From Streptomyces sp. ISL-36 (lineage in GTDB: Bacteria; Actinomycetota; Actinomycetes; Streptomycetales; Streptomycetaceae): a DNA stretch of 50,570 nucleotides. The number at the start of each line of letters is the position of its first letter. Position 1 is the first letter of the stretch. Both the position numbers and the translations under genes were made by a program. The stretch spans positions 325 through 50,894 of the forward strand of contig NZ_JAGGOS010000028.1 in the NCBI RefSeq assembly GCF_018614205.1, read 5' to 3'. The notes below the pieces were generated by a model. That model saw nothing but the letters and a program-made list of their open reading frames with translations. It made no database searches and had not been told where the DNA came from. Shown piece after piece: positions 1 to 8,486 of the stretch.

Positions 1-1
1 C

Positions 2-673
2 CCCCGAGCGGGGAAGCCGGAGTCCGCCCACGACACCGGGGAGCGGGGATCGGTGGGCGTCGCCGGGGAGCCGAGGTCGGCCCGCGACGCCGTGAAGGCG
101 GAGCCGACGCGCCCCATCGGGACGGCGAGGCCCCACGACGCCGTGAAGCCGGAGTCCGCCCGGGCGGGCCGGGCTTCACTGTCCGCCGGGGCCGTCCGGG
201 CTTCGGAGGCCGGAGGGCCCGCCGGGTCCGCGGCCGGCCCCACGGGCCGGATCGGCGAGGCCGACCGGGCCCGCGCCCGGGTCGCTCTCGCGCAGGCCGC
301 TCTGCTGTCCGCGCTCGTCGCCGGGACGCCCGCGCCCGAGGGGTTCGACACGCGGCGGCTCGGTGTGCAGAGCCGGGCGCTGGCGGCCAAGCGGGCCGGG
401 GTGATCGCCAAGATCGCCCCTGAGCTCCCCGAGATCCTCGGCGACGGCTACCGGCCCGCGTTCCTCGCGTACGCCAAGTCCCGCCCCATGTCCGGCGGTT
501 ACCGCCGCGACGCCCTCGACTTCGTCGAGCACCTGCTCATCGCCGGGCGGCCCGAGGACCCCGACGCCCGCCGTCGGCTCACCCACTGGTGGCAGGACCG
601 GGCGGGCGCGCGCCCGCCGGGCCGGGCCACCCGTCTCGTCCGTGCCGCCCGCGCCGTACTCGTCAGGAGGTGA
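2..673 (+). CDS. Partial unknown protein, possible partner of a DUF692-type enzyme
   Basis: The frame is open to the left edge, so the true start may lie outside; the first in-window start is GTG at 53. The N-terminal part is low-complexity (Ala, Gly, Pro, Arg) with imperfect repeats around [11 protein letters not shown]; the 17-bp string at 13-29 recurs exactly at 145-161. The C-terminal 110 residues look folded and helical, with [19 protein letters not shown] followed by a run ending in DFVEHLL. That layout resembles the helical DUF2063/HvfC/MbnC-type partners of DUF692 enzymes, but this is an inference from pattern, not a domain hit. The ribosome site of the next gene (AGGAGG, 665-670) lies inside the last codons, so the two genes are coupled. 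In S. coelicolor, as I recall, a UPF0276/DUF692 gene (SCO6045) lies on this side. A plain hypothetical is the alternative. Confidence 0.7.
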   Translation, partial: PRAGKPESAHDTGERGSVGVAGEPRSARDAVKAEPTRPIGTARPHDAVKPESARAGRASLSAGAVRASEAGGPAGSAAGPTGRIGEADRARARVALAQAALLSALVAGTPAPEGFDTRRLGVQSRALAAKRAGVIAKIAPELPEILGDGYRPAFLAYAKSRPMSGGYRRDALDFVEHLLIAGRPEDPDARRRLTHWWQDRAGARPPGRATRLVRAARAVLVRR

Positions 674-680
674 CGGGGCC

Positions 681-1724
681 ATGAACACGCTCGCCGTTCT
701 CTTCTACCTGGCCGGTGCCGCCTGCGCCGTCCTTCTGATCGTCAAGGTCTCCCGCACCCGGGCCGGCGCCGGCGGTCCCCTCCACGACCGCCATGAGGCC
801 GCCTTCCTGAACGGCGGCCCCGCCCGGGTCGTCGACGCGGCGCTCGCCGCGCTCCAGGCCGACGGCCGGATCGCGATCGGCGGCCCGGGCATCGTCGCCG
901 TCCTCCGCCCCACGGCCCACGACCCCGTCGAACGCGCCGTCCTGCAGCAGCACGCGGCCGCCCCGCACGGCGCGCTGCACCACCTTCGTCTGATGGTGAT
1001 GCGTCACCCGGCCGTCCAGGAGGTCGGCGACGCGCTGGCGGCGCGGGGGCTCATCGTCACGCCCTCCGCCCGGCGCTCGGTGCTCCGCTGGAGCGCGGGC
1101 CTGGGAATCTCCTCCCTCGTGCTGGTCCCCGTCTCCCTCTTCCTGACGGTCCTGGACCTCGCGGGGGCGGATGCCGGCGACCTGCCGGTCCCGTTCATCC
1201 TCAAGGTGCTGCCCGCACTGCTGGGCGCCGGAATCACCGCCGTGGTGTGCGGTTCGATCGCCTCGGGCCGGGTCACCCCTGCGGGCCGCCACGCCGTCGC
1301 CGTGTACGGCCGGGCGTACGGCCATCTCGCCGACGCGGGCCATCTGGTCGCGCTGCACGGGCTGCGGGCCCTGCCGGACCTGATCCTGCGGGAGCAGTTG
1401 CTGGCGGCGGCCCGGGTGTACGCGCCCCGGCGCCGGGGCGGTGGCGGTGGCCGGCCCACCTACACCGCCGACACCGCCGGACTCGTCGCCGTGTGGTGCG
1501 CGGCCGGTGCGGACGGCGGGAGTGGCGGAGGCGGCTGCGGCAGCAGCGGAGGAGGCGGAGGCGGAGGCGGCTGCTCCGCCGGCTCCTGTTCCGGTGGCGG
1601 CTCCAGCTGTGGTTCCTCCGGAGGCGGCGGGGGCTCCAGCTGTTCGAGCTCCGGCGGGTCCAGCGGAAGCTCCTGTTCCAGCAGCAGCGGTTCGAGCTGT
1701 TCCAGCTCCAGCTCAAGCTCCTGA
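681..1724 (+). CDS. TIGR04222-type membrane protein with Gly/Ser/Cys-rich tail
   Basis: 347 residues from ATG 681, which has AGGAGG 10 bases upstream; an in-frame start at 642 lies inside the previous gene and lacks a site. Membrane segments are seen at about residues 3-22, 135-160 and 170-195, with a soluble domain between the first two. The final 72 residues (about 276-347) are almost only Gly and Ser with seven Cys spaced through them, ending in a serine run. This is the hallmark of the TIGR04222 family, where a conserved membrane-associated domain is followed by low-complexity Gly/Cys sequence and which is often found near DUF692 genes. The tail could be a substrate for modification; no function has been shown. 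The DNA of the tail is a GGC/TCC/AGC repeat and may be variable between strains. Confidence 0.85.
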   Translation: MNTLAVLFYLAGAACAVLLIVKVSRTRAGAGGPLHDRHEAAFLNGGPARVVDAALAALQADGRIAIGGPGIVAVLRPTAHDPVERAVLQQHAAAPHGALHHLRLMVMRHPAVQEVGDALAARGLIVTPSARRSVLRWSAGLGISSLVLVPVSLFLTVLDLAGADAGDLPVPFILKVLPALLGAGITAVVCGSIASGRVTPAGRHAVAVYGRAYGHLADAGHLVALHGLRALPDLILREQLLAAARVYAPRRRGGGGGRPTYTADTAGLVAVWCAAGADGGSGGGGCGSSGGGGGGGGCSAGSCSGGGSSCGSSGGGGGSSCSSSGGSSGSSCSSSSGSSCSSSSSSS

Positions 1725-1731
1725 CGGCGCA

Positions 1732-1750
1732 TCGGGGGCATTGCTCCCGA
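1732..1750 (+). terminator. Weak stem-loop after the TIGR04222 gene
   Basis: An 8-bp stem (TCGGG with CCCGA, extended by a G-T and two G-C pairs) with a 3-base loop, 8 bases after the stop codon. There is no T-run, so it may only slow or protect transcript ends. Confidence 0.35.
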
Positions 1751-1830
1751 CACCCCTCGGCGGTCCTTGCACAAGGGCGGCGCTCCTGTCGACGATCCTT
1801 CCGTCCGTCTTCGTACGAAGGGAAGTGGCG

Positions 1831-3474
1831 ATGAGAACGCTCGCGCTGTTCGGGGCCGCCGGGTCGATGGTGCTGTCCTCGCTCGCCGCCGCACCCGCCA
1901 CGGCCGCCCCGGACGTCCCGCCCGCCGAGGAGCGGGGCACTCTGACCGCCGCCCGCCGGGCGGCCGCCGAGGGCATCGACTTCACCACCTGCCCGGCGGC
2001 GGAGCAGCTGCCGCCGTCCGTCCTGTGCGGCACGGTCCGGGTCCCCCTCGACTACGCGGACCCCGACGGCACCCGGATCGCGCTCACCGTCAGCCGGATC
2101 AAGGCCTCGGGGCCGGCCGGGAGCCGTCAGGGCGCGCTCGTGTACAACCCCGGCGGCCCCGGCGCCTCCTCGACGTCCTTCCCGACGGCGGCGCAACTCC
2201 CCGCCTGGAAGCGGATCGCGGCCGCGTACGACCTGGTGGGCTACGCCCCGCGCGGTGTGGGCCGCTCCGCCCCCGTGTCCTGCCAGGACCCCGCCGACCG
2301 CGCCAAGGGCCCCACACTCGCTCCCACGGAGCCCTCGGAGGTCTTCAAGCAGGAGCGGATCGCCCGCGCGAAGACGTACGCGCTGGGCTGCGCGCAGCGC
2401 ACGGGCGCGGCCCTGCGGCACTACCACTCGCTCAACAACGCGCGCGATCTCGAAGTGCTGCGCGCGGCCCTGGGCGAGCCGAAACTGACGTACATGGGAG
2501 CCTCGTACGGCACCTACTTCGGCGCGCTGTACGCGACGCTCTTCCCGCAGCGCGTGCGCCGGATGGTCTTCGACGCGCCCGTCCATCCCGCGCCGCGGCA
2601 GATCTGGTACGTCAACAACCTCGACCAGTCGCTCGCCTTCGAGCGCCGCTGGGCCGACTTCCGCACCTGGGTCGCCAAGCACGACAAGGTGTACGGCCTG
2701 GGCAGCACGGCGGAGGAGGTGCGGCAGAGCTACGAGAAGGTCCGCGTCGGGCTCGCGGCGCGGCCGGCGGGCGGCAAGGTGGGCCCGGGGCAGTTGCACG
2801 CGGCGATGCTGCAGGCCGGTTACCACGACGGTTACTGGGCGCTGCGGGCCACGGCACTCTCCCGGTACCTGAAGGGGGACCCGAAGCCGCTGATCGAACA
2901 GGCGGCCCCGGCATCGGCGTCGGCACCGGCGTCGGAGCCGTCCGTACCGGAGCCGTCCGTACCGGACGGCGAGGACCCGGGCAACGGGACGGCGGTCTAC
3001 ACGGCGGTGGAGTGCAACGACGCTCCCTGGCCGGAGGACTTCGCGGTCTGGGACCGGGACAACACCCGGCTGGCGAAGCTCGCCCCGTTCGAGACGTGGG
3101 ACAACGTCTGGACGAATCTCCCCTGCGCCTACTGGAAGGCGCCCCGGCAGAAGCCGCTGGACGTGCGGACCGGTCCCGGCGTGCTGCCGCCGGTGCTCAT
3201 CCTGGCCGCCGAGCGCGACGCGGCCACCCCGTACGAGGGAGCGCTGGAGCTGCAGCGACGGCTGTCCGGGTCGGCCCTGGTGACCGAGCGGGACGCCGGT
3301 ACGCACGGCATCGGCGGTGGGGCGAACGCCTGCGTCAACGGACACCTGGAGAAGTACCTGCTGACCGGTGCGGTCCCCGGAAGGACGCCGGTGCGGCGCG
3401 CGTCGTGCGCGCCGCACCCGGAGCCGGACCCGGTGTCGCTGGAGCGGCGGTCGGGGCTCCCGCCCGCCGTCTGA
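1831..3474 (+). CDS. Secreted tripeptidyl-aminopeptidase-like alpha/beta hydrolase
   Basis: 547 residues from ATG 1831, preceded by AAGGGAAG. A signal peptide is clear (MRTLALFGAA, then a hydrophobic stretch to an ATAAP-like cleavage region near residue 28). The fold matches the Streptomyces Tap/SlpD/SlpE serine peptidases: oxyanion-type motif YNPGGPG near 105, nucleophile elbow GASYG with Ser225, acid Asp463 in LAAERDAATPY, and His492 in GTHGIGG, followed by the usual C-terminal part with a paired Cys region. It probably removes N-terminal tripeptides from secreted or nutrient peptides outside the cell. An Ala/Ser/Pro-rich insert with repeated SVPEP (about residues 360-385) is unusual for the family and looks like a flexible linker. 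A gap of 106 bp separates it from the upstream gene, so it may have its own promoter. Confidence 0.9.
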   Translation: MRTLALFGAAGSMVLSSLAAAPATAAPDVPPAEERGTLTAARRAAAEGIDFTTCPAAEQLPPSVLCGTVRVPLDYADPDGTRIALTVSRIKASGPAGSRQGALVYNPGGPGASSTSFPTAAQLPAWKRIAAAYDLVGYAPRGVGRSAPVSCQDPADRAKGPTLAPTEPSEVFKQERIARAKTYALGCAQRTGAALRHYHSLNNARDLEVLRAALGEPKLTYMGASYGTYFGALYATLFPQRVRRMVFDAPVHPAPRQIWYVNNLDQSLAFERRWADFRTWVAKHDKVYGLGSTAEEVRQSYEKVRVGLAARPAGGKVGPGQLHAAMLQAGYHDGYWALRATALSRYLKGDPKPLIEQAAPASASAPASEPSVPEPSVPDGEDPGNGTAVYTAVECNDAPWPEDFAVWDRDNTRLAKLAPFETWDNVWTNLPCAYWKAPRQKPLDVRTGPGVLPPVLILAAERDAATPYEGALELQRRLSGSALVTERDAGTHGIGGGANACVNGHLEKYLLTGAVPGRTPVRRASCAPHPEPDPVSLERRSGLPPAV

Positions 3475-3489
3475 TCTTCCGGGTCAAGG

Positions 3490-3522
3490 GGTGAGGGCCC
3501 GGCTGGGCGCCGGGCCGTCACC
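3490..3522. terminator. Bidirectional terminator between convergent genes
   Basis: Stem of GGTGA plus GGCCCGGC pairing with GCCGGGCC plus TCACC, with one G-G mismatch and a 5-base loop. It lies between the stops of the peptidase (3474) and hemQ (3538) and can serve both. Confidence 0.7.
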
Positions 3523-3537
3523 AGGTTCGTACGGCCG

Positions 3538-4251
3538 TCAGGCCAGGCCGGCCACGAGCTCCGCGACGGAGCGACGGCGGCCGGTGTAGAAGGGGACCTC
3601 CTCGCGGACGTGCATCCGCGCCTCGGACGCGCGCAGGTGGCGCATGAGGTCGACGATGCGGTGCAGCTCGTCGGCCTCGAAGGCGAGGAGCCACTCGTAG
3701 TCGCCGAGCGAGAACGAGGCGACCGTGTTGGCGCGGACGTCGGGGAAGCCCCGCGCCATCTTGCCGTGGTCGGCGAGCATGCGGCGGCGGTCCTCGTCCG
3801 GCAGCAGGTACCAGTCGTAGGAGCGCACGAAGGGGTAGACGCTCACGTAGTCGCGGGGCGTCTCGTCGGCCAGGAAGGCCGGGACGTGCGACTTGTTGAA
3901 CTCGGCGGGGCGGTGCAGCGCCATGTTGGACCAGACCGGTTCGAGGGCGCGGCCCAGCTTGGTGCGGCGGAAGAGGTTGTACGCCTCCTGGAGCTCGTCG
4001 CTCGTCTCGGCGTGCCACCAGATCATGACATCGGCGTCGGCGCGCAGACCGGAGAGGTCGTACGTGCCACGGATGGTGATGTCCTTGGCCGCGAGCTGGT
4101 CGAACAGCTCCTGGACCTCGTCGGCGTAGCCGGCGCGGTCGTCGGGCAGGTTGTCGCGCAGCTTGAACACGGACCACAGGGTGTAGCGGATGACCTCGTT
4201 GAGGTCCTTCGCCTTCTTACCGGCGTTCGGGATCTTTTCGGGCGCACTCAT
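3538..4251 (-). CDS. hemQ: Coproheme decarboxylase (chlorite dismutase family)
   Basis: 237 residues from ATG 4251. It is the last enzyme of the coproporphyrin-dependent haem pathway of Gram-positive bacteria: it oxidatively decarboxylates coproheme to haem b in the cytoplasm. The protein has the full dimeric alpha-beta barrel length of actinobacterial HemQ. Visible landmarks are [13 protein letters not shown] with Tyr139, at the position of the catalytic tyrosine in Listeria HemQ, and DHGKMARGF with His162, matching the proximal haem ligand. A gap of only 17 bp separates it from the upstream hemY, so the two are almost certainly co-transcribed. The arginine characteristic of true chlorite dismutases was not assigned, and the context argues for HemQ rather than chlorite degradation. 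Confidence 0.95.
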   Translation of the reverse strand: MSAPEKIPNAGKKAKDLNEVIRYTLWSVFKLRDNLPDDRAGYADEVQELFDQLAAKDITIRGTYDLSGLRADADVMIWWHAETSDELQEAYNLFRRTKLGRALEPVWSNMALHRPAEFNKSHVPAFLADETPRDYVSVYPFVRSYDWYLLPDEDRRRMLADHGKMARGFPDVRANTVASFSLGDYEWLLAFEADELHRIVDLMRHLRASEARMHVREEVPFYTGRRRSVAELVAGLA

Positions 4252-4268
4252 ACGCCTATTCTCGCCCG

Positions 4269-5858
4269 TCACGGACAGTGCCCCGCACCAGGGTCCACCG
4301 TTTTCGACGTGGCGATGATCTCGTCGGCGATCTCGTCGGCGATCTCCTCGGTGATTCCCGAGGTGATCTCCTCGGTGATCTCCTCGGTGATCTCGTCGGC
4401 CGCGCGGTGGCCGGAGGCGATGCAGGCGGGGATGCCGACGCCGTCGTACACCGCTCCGGCGAGGCGCAGCCCGGGCAGTTCGGCGACCGCCTCGCGGATG
4501 CGGGCGACCCGGCCGAGATGGCCGACGGGGTACTGCGGCAGGCCGCCGATCCAGCGGGTGACGGTGGTGGCCACGGGCCGGGCGGTCAGCCCGGCCGCCG
4601 CACCTAGGTCCTTCAGCGACGCCTCGACGAGGTCGGCGTCGTCGCGGTGGATCTGCTCCTCCTCGCCGTAGCGGCCGACGGAGGTGCGCAGGACGAAGAG
4701 ATCGGGGGCCGCGTCGGCGACCCACCGCCACTTCTGGCTGGAGAACGTGGACGCCTTGATGGTGTGCCCGTCGACGGGCGGCACCAGGAACCCGGATCCG
4801 GGCAGCCCCTGGATGTCGGCGCGCCGGAAGGCGAGGGTGATCAGCGCCATCGAGGCGTACTCGACGGCCCCGAGCTCGGCGGAGGCGGCCGGCGCCTCGT
4901 CGGCGAGGAGCTCGGCGGCGGACCAGGCGGGGGTGGCGACGACGACACCGTCGGCGTGGAAGGTCCGCCCGGGCGTGACGACCTGCCACGGCGTGCGGGA
5001 CGCCCCGCCGTCGTGCGGCGCGAGGCGGCGGAGTTCGGTGACCGGGGCGTGGACCAGGATCTCGCCGCCCGCCGCGCGGATCGCGTCCGCGACGGCGCCG
5101 GGCAGGGTGCCGACGCCGCCGTCGATGCCCATGAAGGCGGAGCCGCCGAGGCCGGTGGCGGTGCCGGCGGCGTCGGCCGGGGTCGCCGCACCGGCCTGTT
5201 GTACGGCGCGGACTGCGGCGCTGAGCGTCGGGTGGGTGCGGGCGGCGTCGAAGAGCTTGGGAACGGCGGCGCGCAGGGAGATCCGGTACGCGTCTCCGGC
5301 GTACACGCCGCCGAGCAGCGGCTCCACCAGCCGGTCGACGACCTCACGGCCCATCCGGTCGGCGACGTACGCGCCGATGGCGATGTCGTCGCCGATCTCG
5401 GTCGGCGGGAGTTCACGGTCCTGCCCGACCCGGCGCACGCCCTCGTCAGAGAGGAGCCCGCCGACCGTTTCCCCGTCCGCGGGTACGCCCATCACATGGC
5501 CCTTGGGCATGGGGACCAGCGCTCCCCGCGACCATACGGAGGCGGTGGTGGTGGCCGGTGGCTGGAGGCGGTCGCCGATGCCGACGGCCCGGGCGAGCGC
5601 GACCGCTTCGGGGCGCCGGGCGAGCAGCGACTCCGCGCCGAGGTCGACGGGGGCGCCGGCGATCTCGCCGGCGAGCAGCTTGCCGCCGATCCGGTCGCCG
5701 CCTTCGAGGAGAGTCACCCGCACGCCGGCCGTGACCAGCCGGTGGGCGGCGGCGAGTCCGGCGATCCCGCCTCCGACGACGACGACGTGTGCCGGCGCCC
5801 GCCCCGAAACGTGTGCTCGTTCCTGCCCCGATGCCCCGGCCGTGGTGTCCGCGTTCAT
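4269..5858 (-). CDS. hemY: Coproporphyrinogen/protoporphyrinogen oxidase (HemY/CgoX)
   Basis: 529 residues from ATG 5858. This FAD enzyme oxidises coproporphyrinogen III to coproporphyrin III, the step before iron insertion; HemQ directly downstream finishes the route. The FAD-binding [10 protein letters not shown] is at about 29-38 with the ribose-binding Glu52, and the C-terminal FAD motif ([11 protein letters not shown]) precedes HRAAD near 484-488. After this the usual protein ends, but here a 41-residue tail follows with six four-residue repeats of EITE/EIAD type (489-512) and then [14 protein letters not shown]. The tail makes it longer than typical family members (about 470-490). Divergent from the DUF4349 gene; 126 bp between starts must hold both promoters. 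Confidence 0.93.
   Translation of the reverse strand: MNADTTAGASGQERAHVSGRAPAHVVVVGGGIAGLAAAHRLVTAGVRVTLLEGGDRIGGKLLAGEIAGAPVDLGAESLLARRPEAVALARAVGIGDRLQPPATTTASVWSRGALVPMPKGHVMGVPADGETVGGLLSDEGVRRVGQDRELPPTEIGDDIAIGAYVADRMGREVVDRLVEPLLGGVYAGDAYRISLRAAVPKLFDAARTHPTLSAAVRAVQQAGAATPADAAGTATGLGGSAFMGIDGGVGTLPGAVADAIRAAGGEILVHAPVTELRRLAPHDGGASRTPWQVVTPGRTFHADGVVVATPAWSAAELLADEAPAASAELGAVEYASMALITLAFRRADIQGLPGSGFLVPPVDGHTIKASTFSSQKWRWVADAAPDLFVLRTSVGRYGEEEQIHRDDADLVEASLKDLGAAAGLTARPVATTVTRWIGGLPQYPVGHLGRVARIREAVAELPGLRLAGAVYDGVGIPACIASGHRAADEITEEITEEITSGITEEIADEIADEIIATSKTVDPGAGHCP
4323..4394 (-). repeat. Six imperfect 12-bp tandem repeats in the 3' end of hemY
   Basis: On the plus strand, units of the form CTCSKYGGTGAT or close variants run in tandem and encode [16 protein letters not shown] on the minus strand. 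The period is exactly 12 bp, so copy-number changes stay in frame. Confidence 0.8.
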
Positions 5859-5984
5859 GACCCCACTCTCTCAAACCCGTTCCGAGGCCAGAACGTGACC
5901 GCTTCGCGATCGCCCGGCGGCAACCGCGCCACCGCCCCGTACGTCGAACGGACAACACTCACCACCACCCCCGGGGGGACTCAC

Positions 5985-7019
5985 ATGCGTGGAGCGCGAA
6001 GGGTGGCCGCCGTGCTGCTGACGGCCTCGCTGGCACTGGCCGGCTGCGCCGCGGCGGACAGCGGCGACATCGCGGAGAGAAGCCTGACCGACGCCAAGGG
6101 AGCCGAGCGGGCCGAGGGGGCCGAGGGCGCGGCGGACAGCGGGTACGAACAGACGGCGCCGGACGCGGTGAAGGGCCCGGGCGCGGCGGCGAAGAGCCCG
6201 GACGCGGACAAGGGGAAGTCCGCCGCGCCGCAGCAGCACGTCATCCGTACCGCCGAGCTCTTCGTGGAGGTCGAGGACGCGTCCAAGGCGCTGGCCACCG
6301 CCCGCCGGGTCACCGCGGGCGCGGGCGGTCAGGTGTCCAACGAGTCGACCGAGCGGGTCGACGACACGCACGTGACCTCGCGGATCGTGCTGCGGGTGCC
6401 GCAGGAGCGGTACGAGTCGGTGCTGGGGGAACTGTCGGGCACCGGCAAGCTGCTGTCCCGCACGGCGGACGCCAAGGACGTCACCGAGCAGGTGGTGGAC
6501 GTGGAGAGCCGGATCGCCACCCAGCGGGCGAGCGTCGCACGCGTGCGGGCGCTGATGGACCGGGCGACGAAGCTGAGCGATGTGGTCACCCTGGAGGGGG
6601 AGTTGAGCCGCCGCCAGGCGGACCTGGAGTCGCTGCTGGCCCAGCAGGCCTCGCTGAAGGACCGTACCTCCCTGTCGACCATCACCCTCGAACTCACCGA
6701 GAAGGAGAAGGAGAAGGCGGCGGGGAAGGACGACCGTCCCGGCCTCCTCGACGCGCTCGCGGGCGGCTGGGACGCGCTGGTGACGGCGCTCGCCTGGGTG
6801 GCGATCGTGCTGGCGGCGGTCGCGCCGTGGCTGGCGGTGGCCGTGGTCCTGTACGTGGTGTGGCGCCGGCTGCTCCGGCCGCGCCTGCGCCGCCGGGCCG
6901 CCGCCGCCCCGAACGCGGCCCCGACCCCGGACACGGGGACAGGAACGGCCGCGTCCCCGGCCCCTGTCCCGGCGCCCGCCTCGGGACCTGACGCACCTTC
7001 GGCGCAGCGGCGGGACTGA
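5985..7019 (+). CDS. DUF4349 lipoprotein with C-terminal membrane anchor
   Basis: 344 residues from ATG 5985, preceded by GGGGGGA. The signal is a lipoprotein type, with lipobox LAGC and Cys21. Residues 24-75 are an Ala/Gly/Lys-rich linker; residues about 78-255 form the DUF4349 domain, including a predicted coiled coil around VDVESRIATQRASVARVRAL. A long hydrophobic segment at about 264-293 is followed by a basic stretch (RRLLRPRLRRR) and a Pro/Ala-rich tail. The protein would be tethered at both ends, with the DUF4349 domain outside. The domain is common in secreted actinobacterial proteins and its job is unknown; a role in envelope sensing is only a guess. It lies 27 bp before the next gene but that gene has its own promoter. 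Confidence 0.88.
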   Translation: MRGARRVAAVLLTASLALAGCAAADSGDIAERSLTDAKGAERAEGAEGAADSGYEQTAPDAVKGPGAAAKSPDADKGKSAAPQQHVIRTAELFVEVEDASKALATARRVTAGAGGQVSNESTERVDDTHVTSRIVLRVPQERYESVLGELSGTGKLLSRTADAKDVTEQVVDVESRIATQRASVARVRALMDRATKLSDVVTLEGELSRRQADLESLLAQQASLKDRTSLSTITLELTEKEKEKAAGKDDRPGLLDALAGGWDALVTALAWVAIVLAAVAPWLAVAVVLYVVWRRLLRPRLRRRAAAAPNAAPTPDTGTGTAASPAPVPAPASGPDAPSAQRRD

Positions 7020-7034
7020 ACGAGCGGCGCCACG

Positions 7035-7046
7035 TAGCGTGTTCGT
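7035..7046 (+). promoter_or_regulatory. Leaderless -10 of the flavoprotein gene
   Basis: TAGCGT (7035-7040) fits the actinobacterial TANNNT -10 and ends 6 bases before ATG 7047, and no ribosome site precedes the ATG. This is the geometry of a leaderless transcript starting at the A of ATG. Confidence 0.5.
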
Positions 7047-8420
7047 ATGAGTGAACGACTGGTGGTCATCGGCGGCGATGCGGCGGGCATGTCCGCCGCA
7101 TCGCAGGCGCGCAGGCTCAAGAAGCCCGGGGAACTGGAGATCGTCGCCTTCGAACGCGGCCACTTCGCCTCGTTCTCGGCCTGCGGCATCCCGTACTGGG
7201 TCGGCGGCGACGTCGCCGAACGCGACGAGCTGATCGCGCGCACCCCCGAGGAGCACCGAGCGCGGGACATCGATCTGCGGATGCGGACCGAGGTCACCGA
7301 GGTGGACGTCGACGGGCAGCGGGTCCGCACCCGGGACCTGGAGTCGGGCGAGGAGGCGTGGACGGGCTTCGACAAGCTGGTGATCGCGACCGGCGCCCGT
7401 CCGCTGCGGCCGCCGCTGCCGGGGATCGACGCCCCGGGGGTGCACGGGGTGCAGACCCTGGACGACGGACAGGCGCTGCTCGATTCGCTGCGGCGTACCA
7501 AGGGCCGGCGGGCGGTGGTGGTGGGCGCCGGGTACATCGGCGTCGAGATGGCCGAGGCGCTCCTGAACCGCGGCTACGAGGTGACCGTTCTCAACCGGAG
7601 CGAGCAGCCGATGGCGACGCTCGACCCGGACATGGGCCGGCTGGTCCACCGGGCGATGGACGGCCTCGGCATCACCACGGTCGGCTCGTCGGCCGTCACC
7701 CGGATCCTCACCGGTGAGGACGGCCGGGTCCGGGCGGTGGGGACGGACGACGCCGAGTACCCGGCGGACGTGGTGATCCTCGGGACGGGCGTGGTGCCGG
7801 AGACGGCCCTCGCGCGGGCGGCCGGGCTGCCGCTGGGGGTGTACGGGGGGCTGCTGACCGATCTCGCGATGCGGGTGCGGGGCCAGGAGAACATCTGGGC
7901 GGGCGGGGACTGCGTCGAGGTCCTCGACCTGGTCTCGGGCCGCGAGCGCCATATCGCGCTGGGCACGCACGCCAACAAGCACGGGCAGGTCATCGGTGCG
8001 AACGTGGGCGGCGGCTATGCCACGTTCCCGGGGGTCGTCGGTACGGCGGTGTCGAAGGTGTGCGCCCTGGAGATCGCCCGGACGGGGCTGCGCGAGAAGG
8101 ACGCCCGCGAGGTCGGACTCTCGTACGTGACGGTGACGGTGGAGTCGACCAGTCGGGCGGGCTACTACCCCGGGGCGGCTCCGATGACGGTGAAGATGCT
8201 GGCCGAGCGCCGGACGGGCCGGCTGCTCGGCGTGCAGATCGTCGGGCAGGAGGGTGCGGCGAAGCGGGTGGACATCGCGGCAGTGGCCCTGACGGCGGGG
8301 ATGACGGTGGAGCAGATGACGGCCCTGGACCTGGGCTACGCCCCGCCGTTCTCGCCGGTGTGGGACCCGGTGCTCGTGGCGGCGCGGAAGGCGTTGTCGG
8401 CCGTTCGGGCGGCCGGCTGA
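7047..8420 (+). CDS. CoA-disulfide-reductase/NADH-oxidase-like flavoprotein
   Basis: 457 residues. It belongs to the class with one redox cysteine on the FAD side: the N-terminal dinucleotide fold is VVIGGDAAGMSAASQ, and SACGIPYWVGG carries Cys46, aligning with the active Cys of CoA-disulfide reductases and NADH oxidases (SxxCGxPY). A second fold VVVGAGYIGVEMAEAL near 154-169 binds NAD(P)H, and an FAD motif (IWAGGDCVEV) and a dimerisation domain follow. Likely role: thiol-disulfide or NAD(P)H redox balance in the cytoplasm. Because streptomycetes use mycothiol rather than CoA as main thiol, the physiological substrate is open. Start at ATG 7047 has no ribosome site (see the leaderless promoter). 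Confidence 0.88.
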   Translation: MSERLVVIGGDAAGMSAASQARRLKKPGELEIVAFERGHFASFSACGIPYWVGGDVAERDELIARTPEEHRARDIDLRMRTEVTEVDVDGQRVRTRDLESGEEAWTGFDKLVIATGARPLRPPLPGIDAPGVHGVQTLDDGQALLDSLRRTKGRRAVVVGAGYIGVEMAEALLNRGYEVTVLNRSEQPMATLDPDMGRLVHRAMDGLGITTVGSSAVTRILTGEDGRVRAVGTDDAEYPADVVILGTGVVPETALARAAGLPLGVYGGLLTDLAMRVRGQENIWAGGDCVEVLDLVSGRERHIALGTHANKHGQVIGANVGGGYATFPGVVGTAVSKVCALEIARTGLREKDAREVGLSYVTVTVESTSRAGYYPGAAPMTVKMLAERRTGRLLGVQIVGQEGAAKRVDIAAVALTAGMTVEQMTALDLGYAPPFSPVWDPVLVAARKALSAVRAAG

Positions 8421-8430
8421 CCCGGCCGGA

Positions 8431-8482
8431 CCAGTGACCCGTGGTGACGGTTTGCGCGCGTTTCGTCACCGTGGGTCACTGG
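8431..8482 (+). repeat. Large inverted repeat between flavoprotein and RTX-like genes
   Basis: The arms 8431-8449 and 8464-8482 are complementary at 17 of 19 positions, with a 14-base loop rich in CG. The hairpin starts 11 bases after the flavoprotein stop and ends 4 bases before ATG 8487, so it could end the upstream transcript and also hide the start region of the downstream gene. Confidence 0.75.
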
Positions 8483-8486
8483 CCCC

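Noticed and set aside
1273..3417. Long minus-strand open frame of 714 codons opposite the TIGR04222 and peptidase genes
   Set aside because: Arg/Gly-rich, no start site, lies fully opposite two well-supported genes; a GC-rich shadow frame.
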